From Gryllotalpicola protaetiae (GTDB lineage: Bacteria; Actinomycetota; Actinomycetes; Actinomycetales; Microbacteriaceae): DNA of 64,000 nt. Numbering within the stretch: the first letter of the stretch is position 1; every line of letters begins with the position of its first letter. Both the position numbers and the translations under genes were made by a program. The stretch covers positions 1,116,001 through 1,180,000 of the forward strand of contig NZ_CP032624.1 in the NCBI RefSeq assembly GCF_003627055.1, written 5' to 3'. Shown here piece after piece: positions 19,101 to 26,568 of the stretch. Below the pieces are notes generated by a model. The model had not been told where the DNA came from, did not search any database, and saw only the letters and a list, made by a program, of their open reading frames with translations.

Positions 19101-21673
19101 CAACTCGTCTGGTGCATGCCATCGATGAGGGTCGTCTCATACGGCGTGTAGCCGGGAACCGTGGTCACCTTGAGGTTGTCGAAGTCGACGAAGTTGAAGC
19201 TGGATCCGAGCTGGATTCGGCCGGTGGCTTGCGGTGAAGCATCCGTATAGGCGGCGATCTGAACTCCATTGAGATAGGCCGCGTAGACGGGCCCAGCCAC
19301 CTTCACCGCGATGTTGTTCCAGACCCCTGCTCCCGTCTTGAAAGCGGTGGCAGGGATGCTTGAGGCGGTCCCACTGGCGATGGGGGTGCCGTATCGCTGG
19401 AACGTCCAGGCGCCCGTTGGATCGACCTTCAGCTCAGCGACCGACACGCTCTCACCGTTGGCTGTGCCGCCTTGCTCGCGCGCACCGACGGTGGCGTACT
19501 CGCCCGTTCCAGTGGCTTCGAACTGGACGTCAGTGGAGACCGTGTAGTTCGCCCATCGGGAATCGCCGATCGTCGTCTCGGGGTCTCCGCTGTTCCACGC
19601 GCCGCCGATCATGCCGGGTCCGACCTGTTGGCGGAGCACGCGACCGTGCGCCGCGTCCGAAGTCGCAACGGATTCGAATGCGCCGTTCGTGTCGTCCGTG
19701 TATCTGGGGATCGCGCCATTGTCCTCGTTCTGAACGCTCGGGGTGCCAGCCGGTTTCGGCTCGCTGCCGCGGCTGTTCAGGAACGATTCGCCGCTGTCCA
19801 CGAGGGTTCCGGTTGCGGGGTCGTAGGTCTTGACGTCACCTTCCTCGCTGTAGTCGAAATCGTCCGCGTAGAGGAAGTCGTCATCGGTCACGCCGTTGCG
19901 GTTGCCGGTCGAATCGGTGTCGAGCACATCGCGCGCGCCGTCCGCGTCGGTGTATTCCTTCGAGGTCGGCAACGTGTCGCCATAGCCGGCCCTCGCCGTG
20001 AGCGCTCCGTCAGGCCCCTTGACCGCGTGGTCCAGCGTGGTGGCGGTCAGCGTCGACCAGGGCTTCACTGTGACGGTGTATGAGCCGTCGGCCGCGGGCG
20101 AGATCTCGTCGACGGGTCGAACATAGTTCGCGTCATACGCCTCGCCGTCATCGGCCGCGCGCGTTTCCCAGAGCTCCATCGTCTTGTCATCGCCGAGATT
20201 GAGCCCATTGGTGGTGATGCGGTAGGTCTTCGTGAACTTGCTGTCGTTGACCATCACGGTCGAGAAGTCGGATGCGTCCGGAGCGGCGAGAGTCGTATAC
20301 GACGCACCGCCCTGCCTGGCGCCGCTCGGCGGGTTGCCCGTGCCCAGCTGGCTGCCTGATGCCTGCGGGATCGCACGCCAGATCCCAGCGGTGTTGTCGG
20401 AGTTCTCCCAACCGAGCGTTGCGAACTGGGTGAACTGCTCCAGGACCGCCAAGCCGCCGTCGTAGTAAATCCACCCGGACCACGGGTCGCGCGCGCTCAC
20501 GAGTTCCTTCGACGAGTACTGGAAGCCGTCGTAGAAGGATCCGATTGCCGGCTGGAAGATGCTGAGGGTGCGGTTCGAGGCCGCGAAGCCGGTCGTGATC
20601 CAGTTGGCCATTTCGAGCGCGCTGTTCACGCCGCCGAACTGGGTTCCGGTTCCCCCTTCCTCATCGCTGGTGTTGTTGTTGGGCCTGTCGGCCGAGCTGG
20701 AGAAGGTCGACTGGCCTTCGGAGTTCCAGATCTCCTTGTCGTAGGTCTGCGCCAGTTTCTTGAGATTGCCGTTGCTGTCGTCGGCGCTGCTGTAGTGGAA
20801 TCCGACGACATCCACAGCATCTCGTAGTGACGAGTCAGTGCTCGATGTCAGCTGATTGTCGAAAGCGACCGGCGGGGTGCCGACTGTGTCGGCGGCGATG
20901 GTCTTGATGCTGTGGAAGAGCTGCTCTTCCTCGGCCGAGGCGAATCCATTGTTCGGGTCGGTCGCCGTCGCGCCCTCATACCCCTTGGTGTCGGTGCGTA
21001 GCCAGCCAGAGAAGTCCTTGTAGAGCTGCGCGTTCGGCGATCCGGTCTCGTTGGTGTCCGGGTTGATCGAGTCGACCATGATCCCGTACTGGCGGTACGC
21101 GGCGAGCACGGTGTTCTTGAACCAGATGTACTGGTCCTGATCGTCTGTCACCCAGGCCGGCCGGCTCCAGCGGAGAATGCTGATCTGGATCTTGCCGGTC
21201 GCGACCTTCTGCGCGTCCGCTGCGAGCTGGAAACCGGGTTCACGCTCCACGTTGGGGTATTCGTCTCGTGTGCGCATAGTCGACGCTTCGGGTCCTGTCG
21301 ACGAGTTGCGATCGTCACCCATTTCGATCTTGACGGTGTTCATGATCGGGTGCGTCCCGCCGAACAAGGTCTCGATGAGTTGCCAGTACTGATCGGGATG
21401 CTGGGATTTGTAGTCAAGGAGCAGTGCGCTCGTAGAGTTTCCGGACAGTATTCCGAAGCCCTTGAAGGTGAGCCCATTCACATTCCTCGCGGCCGACGCG
21501 ATATCCGCCCCGTTGACGTTCACGGTCACCGGATCTGTCGCATCAGCACGGGACGCCAGAGGCACTCCGACGAGTGCGACAACTGCGGCGGCGCTTGCGC
21601 GCATCGCCACTCTGATTCGCATCTTCGGGGCCTTTCGACCGACCTTCGAGCGCAGCACTGTCTCCTGTGACAC
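16175..21673 (-). CDS. Giant secreted GH59-like glycoside hydrolase with accessory domains
   Basis: The product is 1832 residues from the GTG at 21673, which follows a GGAG site; a signal peptide covers about residues 18-45. The N-terminal domain resembles galactocerebrosidase: NGLTFKGFGILSGNSTSALL, then WSRPAWV, the acid/base Glu209 (NPDTNETG) and the nucleophile Glu319 (IWNSEGQST). Downstream I see a LamG-like sandwich (about 660-850), a carbohydrate-binding-like module, a FIVAR-type helical repeat (DQTDYSTDSWAQLALALTDA), two Big_4-like Ig domains, an FN3 domain, and two tandem ChiA-N-like modules with MWWG and LWWG motifs. It probably cleaves beta-galactosides from a plant or glycolipid polymer outside the cell. 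Codon use looks less GC-rich than its neighbours, hinting at transfer. Confidence 0.85.
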   Translation of the reverse strand: MSQETVLRSKVGRKAPKMRIRVAMRASAAAVVALVGVPLASRADATDPVTVNVNGADIASAARNVNGLTFKGFGILSGNSTSALLLDYKSQHPDQYWQLIETLFGGTHPIMNTVKIEMGDDRNSSTGPEASTMRTRDEYPNVEREPGFQLAADAQKVATGKIQISILRWSRPAWVTDDQDQYIWFKNTVLAAYRQYGIMVDSINPDTNETGSPNAQLYKDFSGWLRTDTKGYEGATATDPNNGFASAEEEQLFHSIKTIAADTVGTPPVAFDNQLTSSTDSSLRDAVDVVGFHYSSADDSNGNLKKLAQTYDKEIWNSEGQSTFSSSADRPNNNTSDEEGGTGTQFGGVNSALEMANWITTGFAASNRTLSIFQPAIGSFYDGFQYSSKELVSARDPWSGWIYYDGGLAVLEQFTQFATLGWENSDNTAGIWRAIPQASGSQLGTGNPPSGARQGGASYTTLAAPDASDFSTVMVNDSKFTKTYRITTNGLNLGDDKTMELWETRAADDGEAYDANYVRPVDEISPAADGSYTVTVKPWSTLTATTLDHAVKGPDGALTARAGYGDTLPTSKEYTDADGARDVLDTDSTGNRNGVTDDDFLYADDFDYSEEGDVKTYDPATGTLVDSGESFLNSRGSEPKPAGTPSVQNEDNGAIPRYTDDTNGAFESVATSDAAHGRVLRQQVGPGMIGGAWNSGDPETTIGDSRWANYTVSTDVQFEATGTGEYATVGAREQGGTANGESVSVAELKVDPTGAWTFQRYGTPIASGTASSIPATAFKTGAGVWNNIAVKVAGPVYAAYLNGVQIAAYTDASPQATGRIQLGSSFNFVDFDNLKVTTVPGYTPYETTLIDGMHQTSWENNSVPVLQFDSGWNNTNGQGMYEYQRTSATSTRKGASMTYTFTGTGLDIIGTNSGKPTLDVSVDGADIERSAPTLSAGSERTAFTLRGLKNGPHTVVLTTATADPFNVDAVGVITANADSTKVDTSGLAAAVNHADALDQTDYSTDSWAQLALALTDARAAVADPSGFGLDAEGAAAIATRLASAVDALVPKDVSADVTDVGTVAITAPDRKLPTSLTIDGTSMAVTWSASGLATAKTAAELTTFVATGQTSDRLPSGVYQRFTATVLVTPGDLTYFIDSGSSGATAGSEYSAVAAAFPELRNATSDQKWDGKTSGTTWGYSSPSTTIAAGSPQDWGSSYLGADYNKPITYHLTLPAGSYNVVGVQAPRAGLTTNIYSKVTVGNASTTKSAVSTGSATPVAQQITLDAASVVNLEFGTTGTSGYNARLALVYVQVVPRNVGVQGALGVKDDLPDTVKVNGTDEPVIWDADSAAQARTELAELTVTGRLSDTNAPVVASYEVIPQGLAYFIDSGTGGVDSPEYAAVKAAVPTLRNDKVDQASTAEDQWGYVADGMETKAGTDINDKYSTGLYQDTTKLEYHLPLDAGTYTLTGGFTEWWGLNRTMNQTVSVGGTELAKGNIPLSGSSTPLTAGLTFTLAAPATVDYVVTNEGAGSQLPVISWLAVADVTLPGAPGNVTATATGDTSIKVTWDAPSPTGLGFSGYRVYDGDGTTPVCETASTQCSITGLNLGSTHTYRVSGVNQVGEGALSVATAPIVLPEVPSNDGALASPAQGILSSNNGWDTGLQDGDFQITMNMWWGVNGSLFKLYQNGGLVKSVRLSMATPSAQKAVVDISGLKNGTYTFTGALVNSKGTTATTPLTVTVTDANPGVPVLSSDNWDNDGTYEISANLWWGTNATSYTFLENGVEVSSGKLTAATPGAQTAVLAVTNKAVGTYIYTVEFTNAAGTTVSSPLTVNVLTGSGPAAVGHGLKMS

Positions 21674-22401
21674 GAGCAATCTCCGTTCCTGGATTTCGCG
21701 GCGACCGGGCAACGCCGGGCCGTTCACCGCGATCGAGTCGGCGGACTGATTTGGGCCGCCGGCCGCACCTGAATCCCGACGGTCGTTGTCGGGACGAGTG
21801 CGCGGAGTGGCGCCTCTTCGGGCGAGGCCTCATCGATCTCTGAGCAGATCGTCTAGCGATTGTTCCCGCGTCGAAACGATTCGATCACGATGGATCACGC
21901 TCGCATCGATGCGAACAGAACGGCGGAGCATCTGCGGGTGGTGCAGGGACCTCGCAAAGTGGATTGGTCGAGACGCGAGCTGGAGCATCGTGCCGGCGCA
22001 GGACATCTCGCTCCTGTTTGCCGGCACTCTCACTGCGCAATGTCCGCGAATCCTTCGACACGCTAAAGCAGGTGCGCGTCCGAGGCTGCAGCGACCGGTG
22101 GTGTCGTACTCGATGGCGACGCATGCGCAACTCCAGAAGCAGTACATCCGGCCACACCTCGACGTGGTCGAAGAACGAACGCGTTGTCTTGATCGTGTTG
22201 AGGCCGTGTGCGGCCGCCAGACGCTCATCGAGCTCCTGGCGTGGCGGATTATCCGAGCCGATGAGGCAGATCAGGCCGCGGCGAAGGTTCCCGTCGCGGG
22301 TGCCATTGTCGCGGTCGCCCATGCCTTGTCGACAGCAATGAGAATCGCAGCGCACGGGAACTCGCGGAGCGCCCGGCAAGAGGTTCTGAGGAAAGCGGAA
22401 A
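21674..22401. other. Non-coding or decayed stretch upstream of the GH59-like gene
   Basis: About 730 bp with no convincing gene. A minus-strand frame at 21885-22379 (164 codons) includes PPRQELDERLAAAHG and VWPDVLLLELRM, faintly like a response-regulator receiver domain, then loses coherence. It may be a decayed regulator, but no frame continues it cleanly. A hairpin TCCCGAC/GTCGGGA lies at 21774-21794. Two palindromes at 21871-21914 are annotated separately. Confidence 0.4.
21871..21914. promoter_or_regulatory. Two phased palindromes upstream of the GH59-like gene
   Basis: TCGAAACGATTCGA (21871-21884, 12 of 14 positions symmetric) resembles a LacI-family operator with a central CG. TCGCATCGATGCGA (21901-21914) is a perfect 14-bp palindrome. 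Their centres are 30 bp apart, close to three helical turns. They lie about 200-240 bp before the glycosidase start, suitable for carbohydrate-responsive control; no regulator gene is adjacent. Confidence 0.4.
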
Positions 22402-22437
22402 CCCCCGGATCCCTTGAAAACACTGGGATCGCGGGGG
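22402..22437 (-). terminator. Terminator of tRNA-Ser
   Basis: On the minus strand CCCCCGCGATCCC and GGGATCCGGGGG pair with one irregular position around an 11-nt loop. TTTCC follows. It lies 8 bp beyond the tRNA 3' end. Confidence 0.85.
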
Positions 22438-22445
22438 CTTCACGA

Positions 22446-22535
22446 TGGCGGTACCGGTGGGATTTGAACCCACGGACGGCTTGCACCGTCACATGTTTTC
22501 GAGACATGCTCCTTCGGCCGCTCGGACACGGTACC
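22446..22535 (-). tRNA. tRNA-Ser (anticodon CGA)
   Basis: The minus strand reads as a complete type II tRNA. The acceptor is GGTACCG/CGGTACC, the anticodon stem CATGT/ACATG encloses CTCGAAA (anticodon CGA, reading UCG), a long variable arm begins GACGG, and the T-loop is GGTTCAAATCC. The 3' CCA is encoded. It is followed by a strong terminator. Confidence 0.97.
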
Positions 22536-22993
22536 GAGGTCGATCTTACGTGAGCCCAGCGCGCGAAGCGAATCGAGATCAAGCGCACGGAATCAGCGAA
22601 ACAGCGTATTGAGGCGGATGCCACAGAGCGCTGTCATTCAACATGACCGCGGCTGCCGGATCGCCCGCCGACGCGCCCCCGCCTGCGGCATCCGCCGTCA
22701 CCCTGAGTCGTGGCTTCGCCCGTAGAACAGTGACATCGCAGCGACAGCGGCCACGATCGGCGACGGCAGCGCGCCCGACGCGAACAGCACGACCGCGCCG
22801 ATGAGCACCGTTATCGCGGCGCCCGGGCGCGGCTGCGCCCGCGGTAACGCATGTTCGACGCCCTGACCGGACGCGCATCTTCAGTACCAGGGTGAGCCGC
22901 GGGTGAATCCGCGGGTGAAGTCGCTCGACAACACCGGCCATCACAGACAGGCTGTGGGGGTTGACAGACCAGGTCTCGACCGAAGGAGCCGAG
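22536..22993. other. Intergenic region between tRNA-Ser and the AI-2E relic
   Basis: About 460 bp without a convincing gene. A minus-strand frame at 22698-22808 (GTG start, 36 codons) is hydrophobic (VLIGAVVLFASGALPSPIVA) and might be a tiny membrane peptide or a fragment. The 35 bp before 22994 resemble the sequence before the intact AI-2E transporter gene at 6665, including the AGACCAGG and GAAGGAGCCG segments. Confidence 0.45.
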
Positions 22994-23131
22994 ATGCGCC
23001 CACGCTCGACCGCCCCGTTCGCACTCGGGTTCACGCTGACGCTCGGCGCGCGCGTCACGAGCCCCGTCACCGCCTCGATCCTGCTGATCATCACGCAGGT
23101 GGTGACCCCGCGGCAGGATGCAAAGGTATGA
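22994..23131 (+). pseudogene. Internally deleted AI-2E transporter relic (45-codon frame)
   Basis: The frame begins MRPRSTAPFALGFTLTLGA, matching the start of the transporter at 5607-6665 (MRPRSLNPFAFGFTLTLGG) at 15 of 19 positions. It then jumps directly to SPVTASILLII and PRQDAKV, matching that protein's last 26 residues. About 300 central codons are gone, yet the frame is intact, keeps its GAAGGAG ribosome binding site, and overlaps the next start codon by four bases (ATGA). It is thus a deletion derivative of a paralogue. It may simply be a translated leader coupling to the downstream gene, or a one-helix micropeptide. Confidence 0.8.
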
Positions 23132-24225
23132 CACACACGAGCCCCGGCACGCCTCCGCCTACCGGACAACCCGCCACACGGTCCGTCGGGACGCGCTGGG
23201 CGATCCGCCTTGCCCTGCTCGTGCTCGCCGCCCTCGTCGTCATCGCCGCGATCCGGCTGGTTCGCAATCTCGACTTCGCGACGATCGGCGGAGCCCTGGA
23301 GCGCCTCACCTGGTGGCAGCTGCTCGGGTTGCTGGGTGTTCTGCTGATCCGCCAGGTTCTCAGCGCGACGCCGTTGCGGGTGTACATCCCCGATATCTCG
23401 CTGTGGCGCGCCACCGTGAACGACCTCAGCGCGATGACCGCGGCTGCCTTCGCCCCCGCGCCGAGCGACATCGCGCTGCGGATTGCGATCTTCACCTCAT
23501 GGGGCGTCCCGACGCCGACCGCGGTCGCGGGGTCGGTGCTGAATGCGCTGTCGCTGTTCATCGTCCGCTTCGCCGCGCCACTCGGCGGCTTCGCGCTCAT
23601 CGCGATCGTGGGCGAGAAGCTGGGCGTCCGGGCGATCGACCTGCTCAGCCTCGCCGTGTCGGCCGCCCTGGTGACGATGGTGGTGCTCGTCGCCAGGGCC
23701 GAGTCCTCGGCCGTGCGCATCGGCCGGTGGGGCGGGCGGGTCGCGCGGCGAGTGCGGCGCGGCGTCGATCCTGAGAGCTGGGGCGAGGCTTTCGCGGCCT
23801 TCCAGCGCGGCATCGCTGGCAATCTGCGCCGCCGGCTGCCGCGCGGCCTGCTCGGCGTCGCTGCCATGATCCTCGCGGATCTCACGCTGCTGACCCTGGC
23901 GCTGCGGTTCGTCGGCGTCGACCCGTCCGAGGCATCCCTGGTCACCATCGCGGCCGCGTTCTTCTTCGCCTACCCGTTGACCCTTTTCCCGGTGCAGGGC
24001 GCCGGCGTCGTCGATGTCGCGATCTTGCTCGCGCTGTCGGCGGCCAGCGGCGATGGCATCGTGGAGACGGCGACCGCCGGGCTGCTGATCTGGCGGGCAT
24101 ACACGATCGCAGGGTCGTTCCTGCTCGGCGCGATCGCCGTGCTGGTCTGGCGCGGCGGCGTGCGCCGCCGCCGCCAGGAGACACCTGCCGAGGCCGCCGC
24201 ATCATCCGGCCGGCCGCAGAGCTGA
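23128..24225 (+). CDS. Lysylphosphatidylglycerol synthetase TM-region/flippase-like membrane protein
   Basis: This 365-residue polytopic protein has about eight transmembrane helices and the arrangement of the UPF0104/AglD-MprF flippase-like family (LLGVLLIRQVLSATPLRVYI, then AFAPAPSDIALRIAIFTSWG, then FPVQGAGVVDVAILLAL). Members are thought to move lipid-linked molecules across the membrane; no synthase domain is fused, so lysinylation is not implied. The ATG overlaps the stop of the AI-2E relic by four bases, so its translation is probably coupled to that mini-frame. Confidence 0.78.
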   Translation: MTHTSPGTPPPTGQPATRSVGTRWAIRLALLVLAALVVIAAIRLVRNLDFATIGGALERLTWWQLLGLLGVLLIRQVLSATPLRVYIPDISLWRATVNDLSAMTAAAFAPAPSDIALRIAIFTSWGVPTPTAVAGSVLNALSLFIVRFAAPLGGFALIAIVGEKLGVRAIDLLSLAVSAALVTMVVLVARAESSAVRIGRWGGRVARRVRRGVDPESWGEAFAAFQRGIAGNLRRRLPRGLLGVAAMILADLTLLTLALRFVGVDPSEASLVTIAAAFFFAYPLTLFPVQGAGVVDVAILLALSAASGDGIVETATAGLLIWRAYTIAGSFLLGAIAVLVWRGGVRRRRQETPAEAAASSGRPQS

Positions 24226-24323
24226 GCAGCATCGAGGCGTCGGTCGCTGCGAGGAGATGGGCGGCGGTCGCCACGCCCGCTGACCGACGAGCCGATGTCG
24301 GCGGTCCCGCATAGCGTGAGGGC

Positions 24324-25658
24324 ATGCCGAAGACAGCTACGAACTTCGCCTGCACCGAGTGCGGCTGGTCCACCTCGAAGTGGGCAGGGCGCTGCGCCGA
24401 GTGCGGCGAGTGGAACACCGTGATCGAGGCGGCAGCGCCCACCGGCATCCTGCGCGCCCTGAATCCGGTCGCGATCGGCGGCGACCGGCGCGCGCGGCCG
24501 ATCAATGAGATCGAGACGGATGCTGCGAGCCATTGGCCCAGCGGCATCGTCGAGTTCGATCGTGTGCTGGGCGGCGGCATCGTTCCGGGCGCGGCGATCC
24601 TGCTCTCCGGCGAGCCGGGGGTCGGCAAGTCGACGCTGCTGCTCGAGGTCGCGTCGAAGGCGGCGGCGGCCTACGACCGGGTCCTCTATGTCAGCGCGGA
24701 AGAGAGCGCGAGCCAGGTGCGGCTGCGTGCCGAGCGCACGGGTGCGCTGCATGACAACCTCTATCTGGCTGCCGAGACCGAGCTCGGGGCGATCGTCGGG
24801 CAGATCGACGCGGTGAAGCCGGGGCTCGTCATCGTCGACTCGGTGCAGACGGTCTCGAGCGAGAACGTCGGCGGGCTCGCCGGTGGCCCCGCGCGGGTAC
24901 GCGAGGTCGCGGTCACGCTGATCAGGGTCGCGAAAGAGCGGAACGTGCCGGTGCTGCTCGTCGGGCACGTGACGAAAGACGGGAACGTCGCGGGGCCGCG
25001 CCTGCTCGAGCACCTGGTCGACGTGGTGTGCCAGTTCGAGGGCGATCGCCAGACGCCGCTGCGCTTCGTGCGCGCGCTCAAGAACCGGTTCGGCCCGACC
25101 GACGAGGTCGGCTGCTTCGAGATGACCGCAGACGGCATCGCCGAGGTGCCCGACCCGAGCGGCCTGTTCCTCTCGCGCTCCGTCATCCCCGTCTCGGGCA
25201 CGTGCGTCACCATCGCGATGGAGGGCAGGCGGCCGCTGCCCGTCGAGGTGCAGGCACTCGTCGTCCCGACCGAAGCATCGAACCCGCGGCGCATCACGAG
25301 CGGCGTCGACCCGGCGCGCGTCGCGATGCTGATCGCCGTGCTCGACCGCCGCGGCGGCCTCGAGGCGCTGCGCAAAAGCGACGTCTATGTCTCGACGGTC
25401 GGCGGGGTGCGGGTCACCGAGCCCGCGGCCGACCTCGCCATCGCCCTCGCGATCGCGAGCGCGACGACGGGCGGAACGGTCGCGAACGAGACGGCGGCGT
25501 TCGGCGAGATCAGCCTCGCGGGCGACATCCGCCCCGCCCCCGCCGGCAAGCAGCGCACCAGCGAGGCCGGGCGGCTCGGCTTCACGACCCTCATCGATGC
25601 AGACGCCCTGCACGTGAGCGTCGCGATCCCCAAGGGGGTGAAGGCGCCGGCGGCGTAA
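24324..25658 (+). CDS. radA: DNA repair protein RadA
   Basis: RadA (Sms) is a RecA-like ATPase that promotes branch migration in recombinational repair. All family landmarks are present in 444 residues: the Cys4 zinc finger (Cys10, Cys13, Cys24, Cys27), the Walker A GEPGVGKST (about residues 96-104), the RadA-specific KNRFG motif, and the C-terminal Lon-like domain ending GVKAPAA. The ATG lies 6 nt after TAGCGT, the leaderless arrangement common in this window. The gene precedes the T7SS-linked locus but is separated from it by that locus's own promoter. Confidence 0.96.
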   Translation: MPKTATNFACTECGWSTSKWAGRCAECGEWNTVIEAAAPTGILRALNPVAIGGDRRARPINEIETDAASHWPSGIVEFDRVLGGGIVPGAAILLSGEPGVGKSTLLLEVASKAAAAYDRVLYVSAEESASQVRLRAERTGALHDNLYLAAETELGAIVGQIDAVKPGLVIVDSVQTVSSENVGGLAGGPARVREVAVTLIRVAKERNVPVLLVGHVTKDGNVAGPRLLEHLVDVVCQFEGDRQTPLRFVRALKNRFGPTDEVGCFEMTADGIAEVPDPSGLFLSRSVIPVSGTCVTIAMEGRRPLPVEVQALVVPTEASNPRRITSGVDPARVAMLIAVLDRRGGLEALRKSDVYVSTVGGVRVTEPAADLAIALAIASATTGGTVANETAAFGEISLAGDIRPAPAGKQRTSEAGRLGFTTLIDADALHVSVAIPKGVKAPAA

Positions 25659-25670
25659 CGGGGAGACCAT

Positions 25671-25715
25671 GGGGAGCGCTCCCCACGCCGACGCGCCCCC
25701 CGATCACGTTACGAT
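25671..25715 (+). promoter_or_regulatory. Palindrome-controlled promoter D of the rightward signalling operon
   Basis: GGGGA-GCGC-TCCCC lies at 25671-25684 and the -10 box TACGAT at 25710-25715, with 25 bp between. A predicted start near 25722 leaves a 20-nt leader before the phosphatase ATG. The sequence at the expected -35 (GCCGAC) is poor, so an activator is likely. The same palindrome at the same distance precedes the other three transcription units of the locus. Confidence 0.75.
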
Positions 25716-25741
25716 TCCTAGGACCGCCGGAGGGGGAACGG

Positions 25742-26563
25742 ATGCCGCACGAGATCGACGTCAGCGCGCACAGCGCGGTCGGTCGAGTGCGCTCGATCAA
25801 CGAGGACTCGTTCCTCGCGAGCGATCCGCTCTTCTTCGTCGCCGACGGCATGGGTGGCCACGCGTTCGGCGACCGCGCCAGCCAGGCGGCCGTCGCCGCC
25901 TTGGCCGACCGGGTTCCGGCCGGATCTGAGCCCTCCCCCGACGATGTGCTTGAGGCTGTCGTCGACGCCAATCTGGCGGTGCGCGCGCTCTCGACCCACG
26001 GCGAGATCGGACTCGCGGTCGCGGGCACGACCCTCGCGGGCGTCGCCCGCGTGCTCACGGAGACCGGCCCCCACTGGATGGTGGTGAACGTCGGCGACTC
26101 ACGCGTCTACAGCTGGGACGGGCGCGAGCTCACGCAGCTCACCGTCGACCACTCCGCCGTTCAGGAGCTCGTCGACCGCGGCGTCATCACGGAAGAGCAG
26201 GCCGCCCGGCACCCCGAGCGCAACGTCATCACCCGCGCGCTCGGCGCCGACGACGAGATCGAAGCCGATGTCTGGGTGCTGCCGTACGACCAGGTGCGCA
26301 CCTTCCTGATCTGCACCGACGGCCTCACGAAGCTGCTCACGACGGAGATGATCAGCGGGATTCTGGCCGGCGACGTCGTGTTCGGCGCTGAGGCCGAGGG
26401 CACCATCGCGCAGCAGCTGGTCGAGGCCGCGGACCTCGCAGGTGGATATGACAACATCACTGCGATAGTGATTGAATCGCACGCGAGCGACGCGGGCGGC
26501 GATGCCGACCAGACGCACGAGCGGGGGCTCGGAGTGCTCGAAGAGACCAGGCCAAGGGGGTAA
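25742..26563 (+). CDS. PP2C-family Ser/Thr protein phosphatase
   Basis: The 273-residue metal-dependent phosphatase has the PP2C motifs in order: RSINEDSF (metal ligands near residues 21-22), FFVADGMGGH (Asp35), GTTLAGV, VNVGDSRVY, RNVITRALG, FLICTDGLTKLL and a final YDNITAIVI. It should remove phosphate from targets of the kinase encoded two genes downstream. AGGGGG precedes the ATG. It is the first gene of a nine-gene rightward operon driven by the palindrome promoter. Confidence 0.93.
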   Translation: MPHEIDVSAHSAVGRVRSINEDSFLASDPLFFVADGMGGHAFGDRASQAAVAALADRVPAGSEPSPDDVLEAVVDANLAVRALSTHGEIGLAVAGTTLAGVARVLTETGPHWMVVNVGDSRVYSWDGRELTQLTVDHSAVQELVDRGVITEEQAARHPERNVITRALGADDEIEADVWVLPYDQVRTFLICTDGLTKLLTTEMISGILAGDVVFGAEAEGTIAQQLVEAADLAGGYDNITAIVIESHASDAGGDADQTHERGLGVLEETRPRG

Positions 26564-26568
26564 AGCGC

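Noticed and set aside
21786-22553. 255-codon + strand frame
   Set aside because: Reads through the tRNA-Ser gene and its terminator and has no domain.
22698-22808. 36-codon hydrophobic minus-strand frame as a gene
   Set aside because: No ribosome binding site or -10 box at the correct distance; noted only in the intergenic entry.
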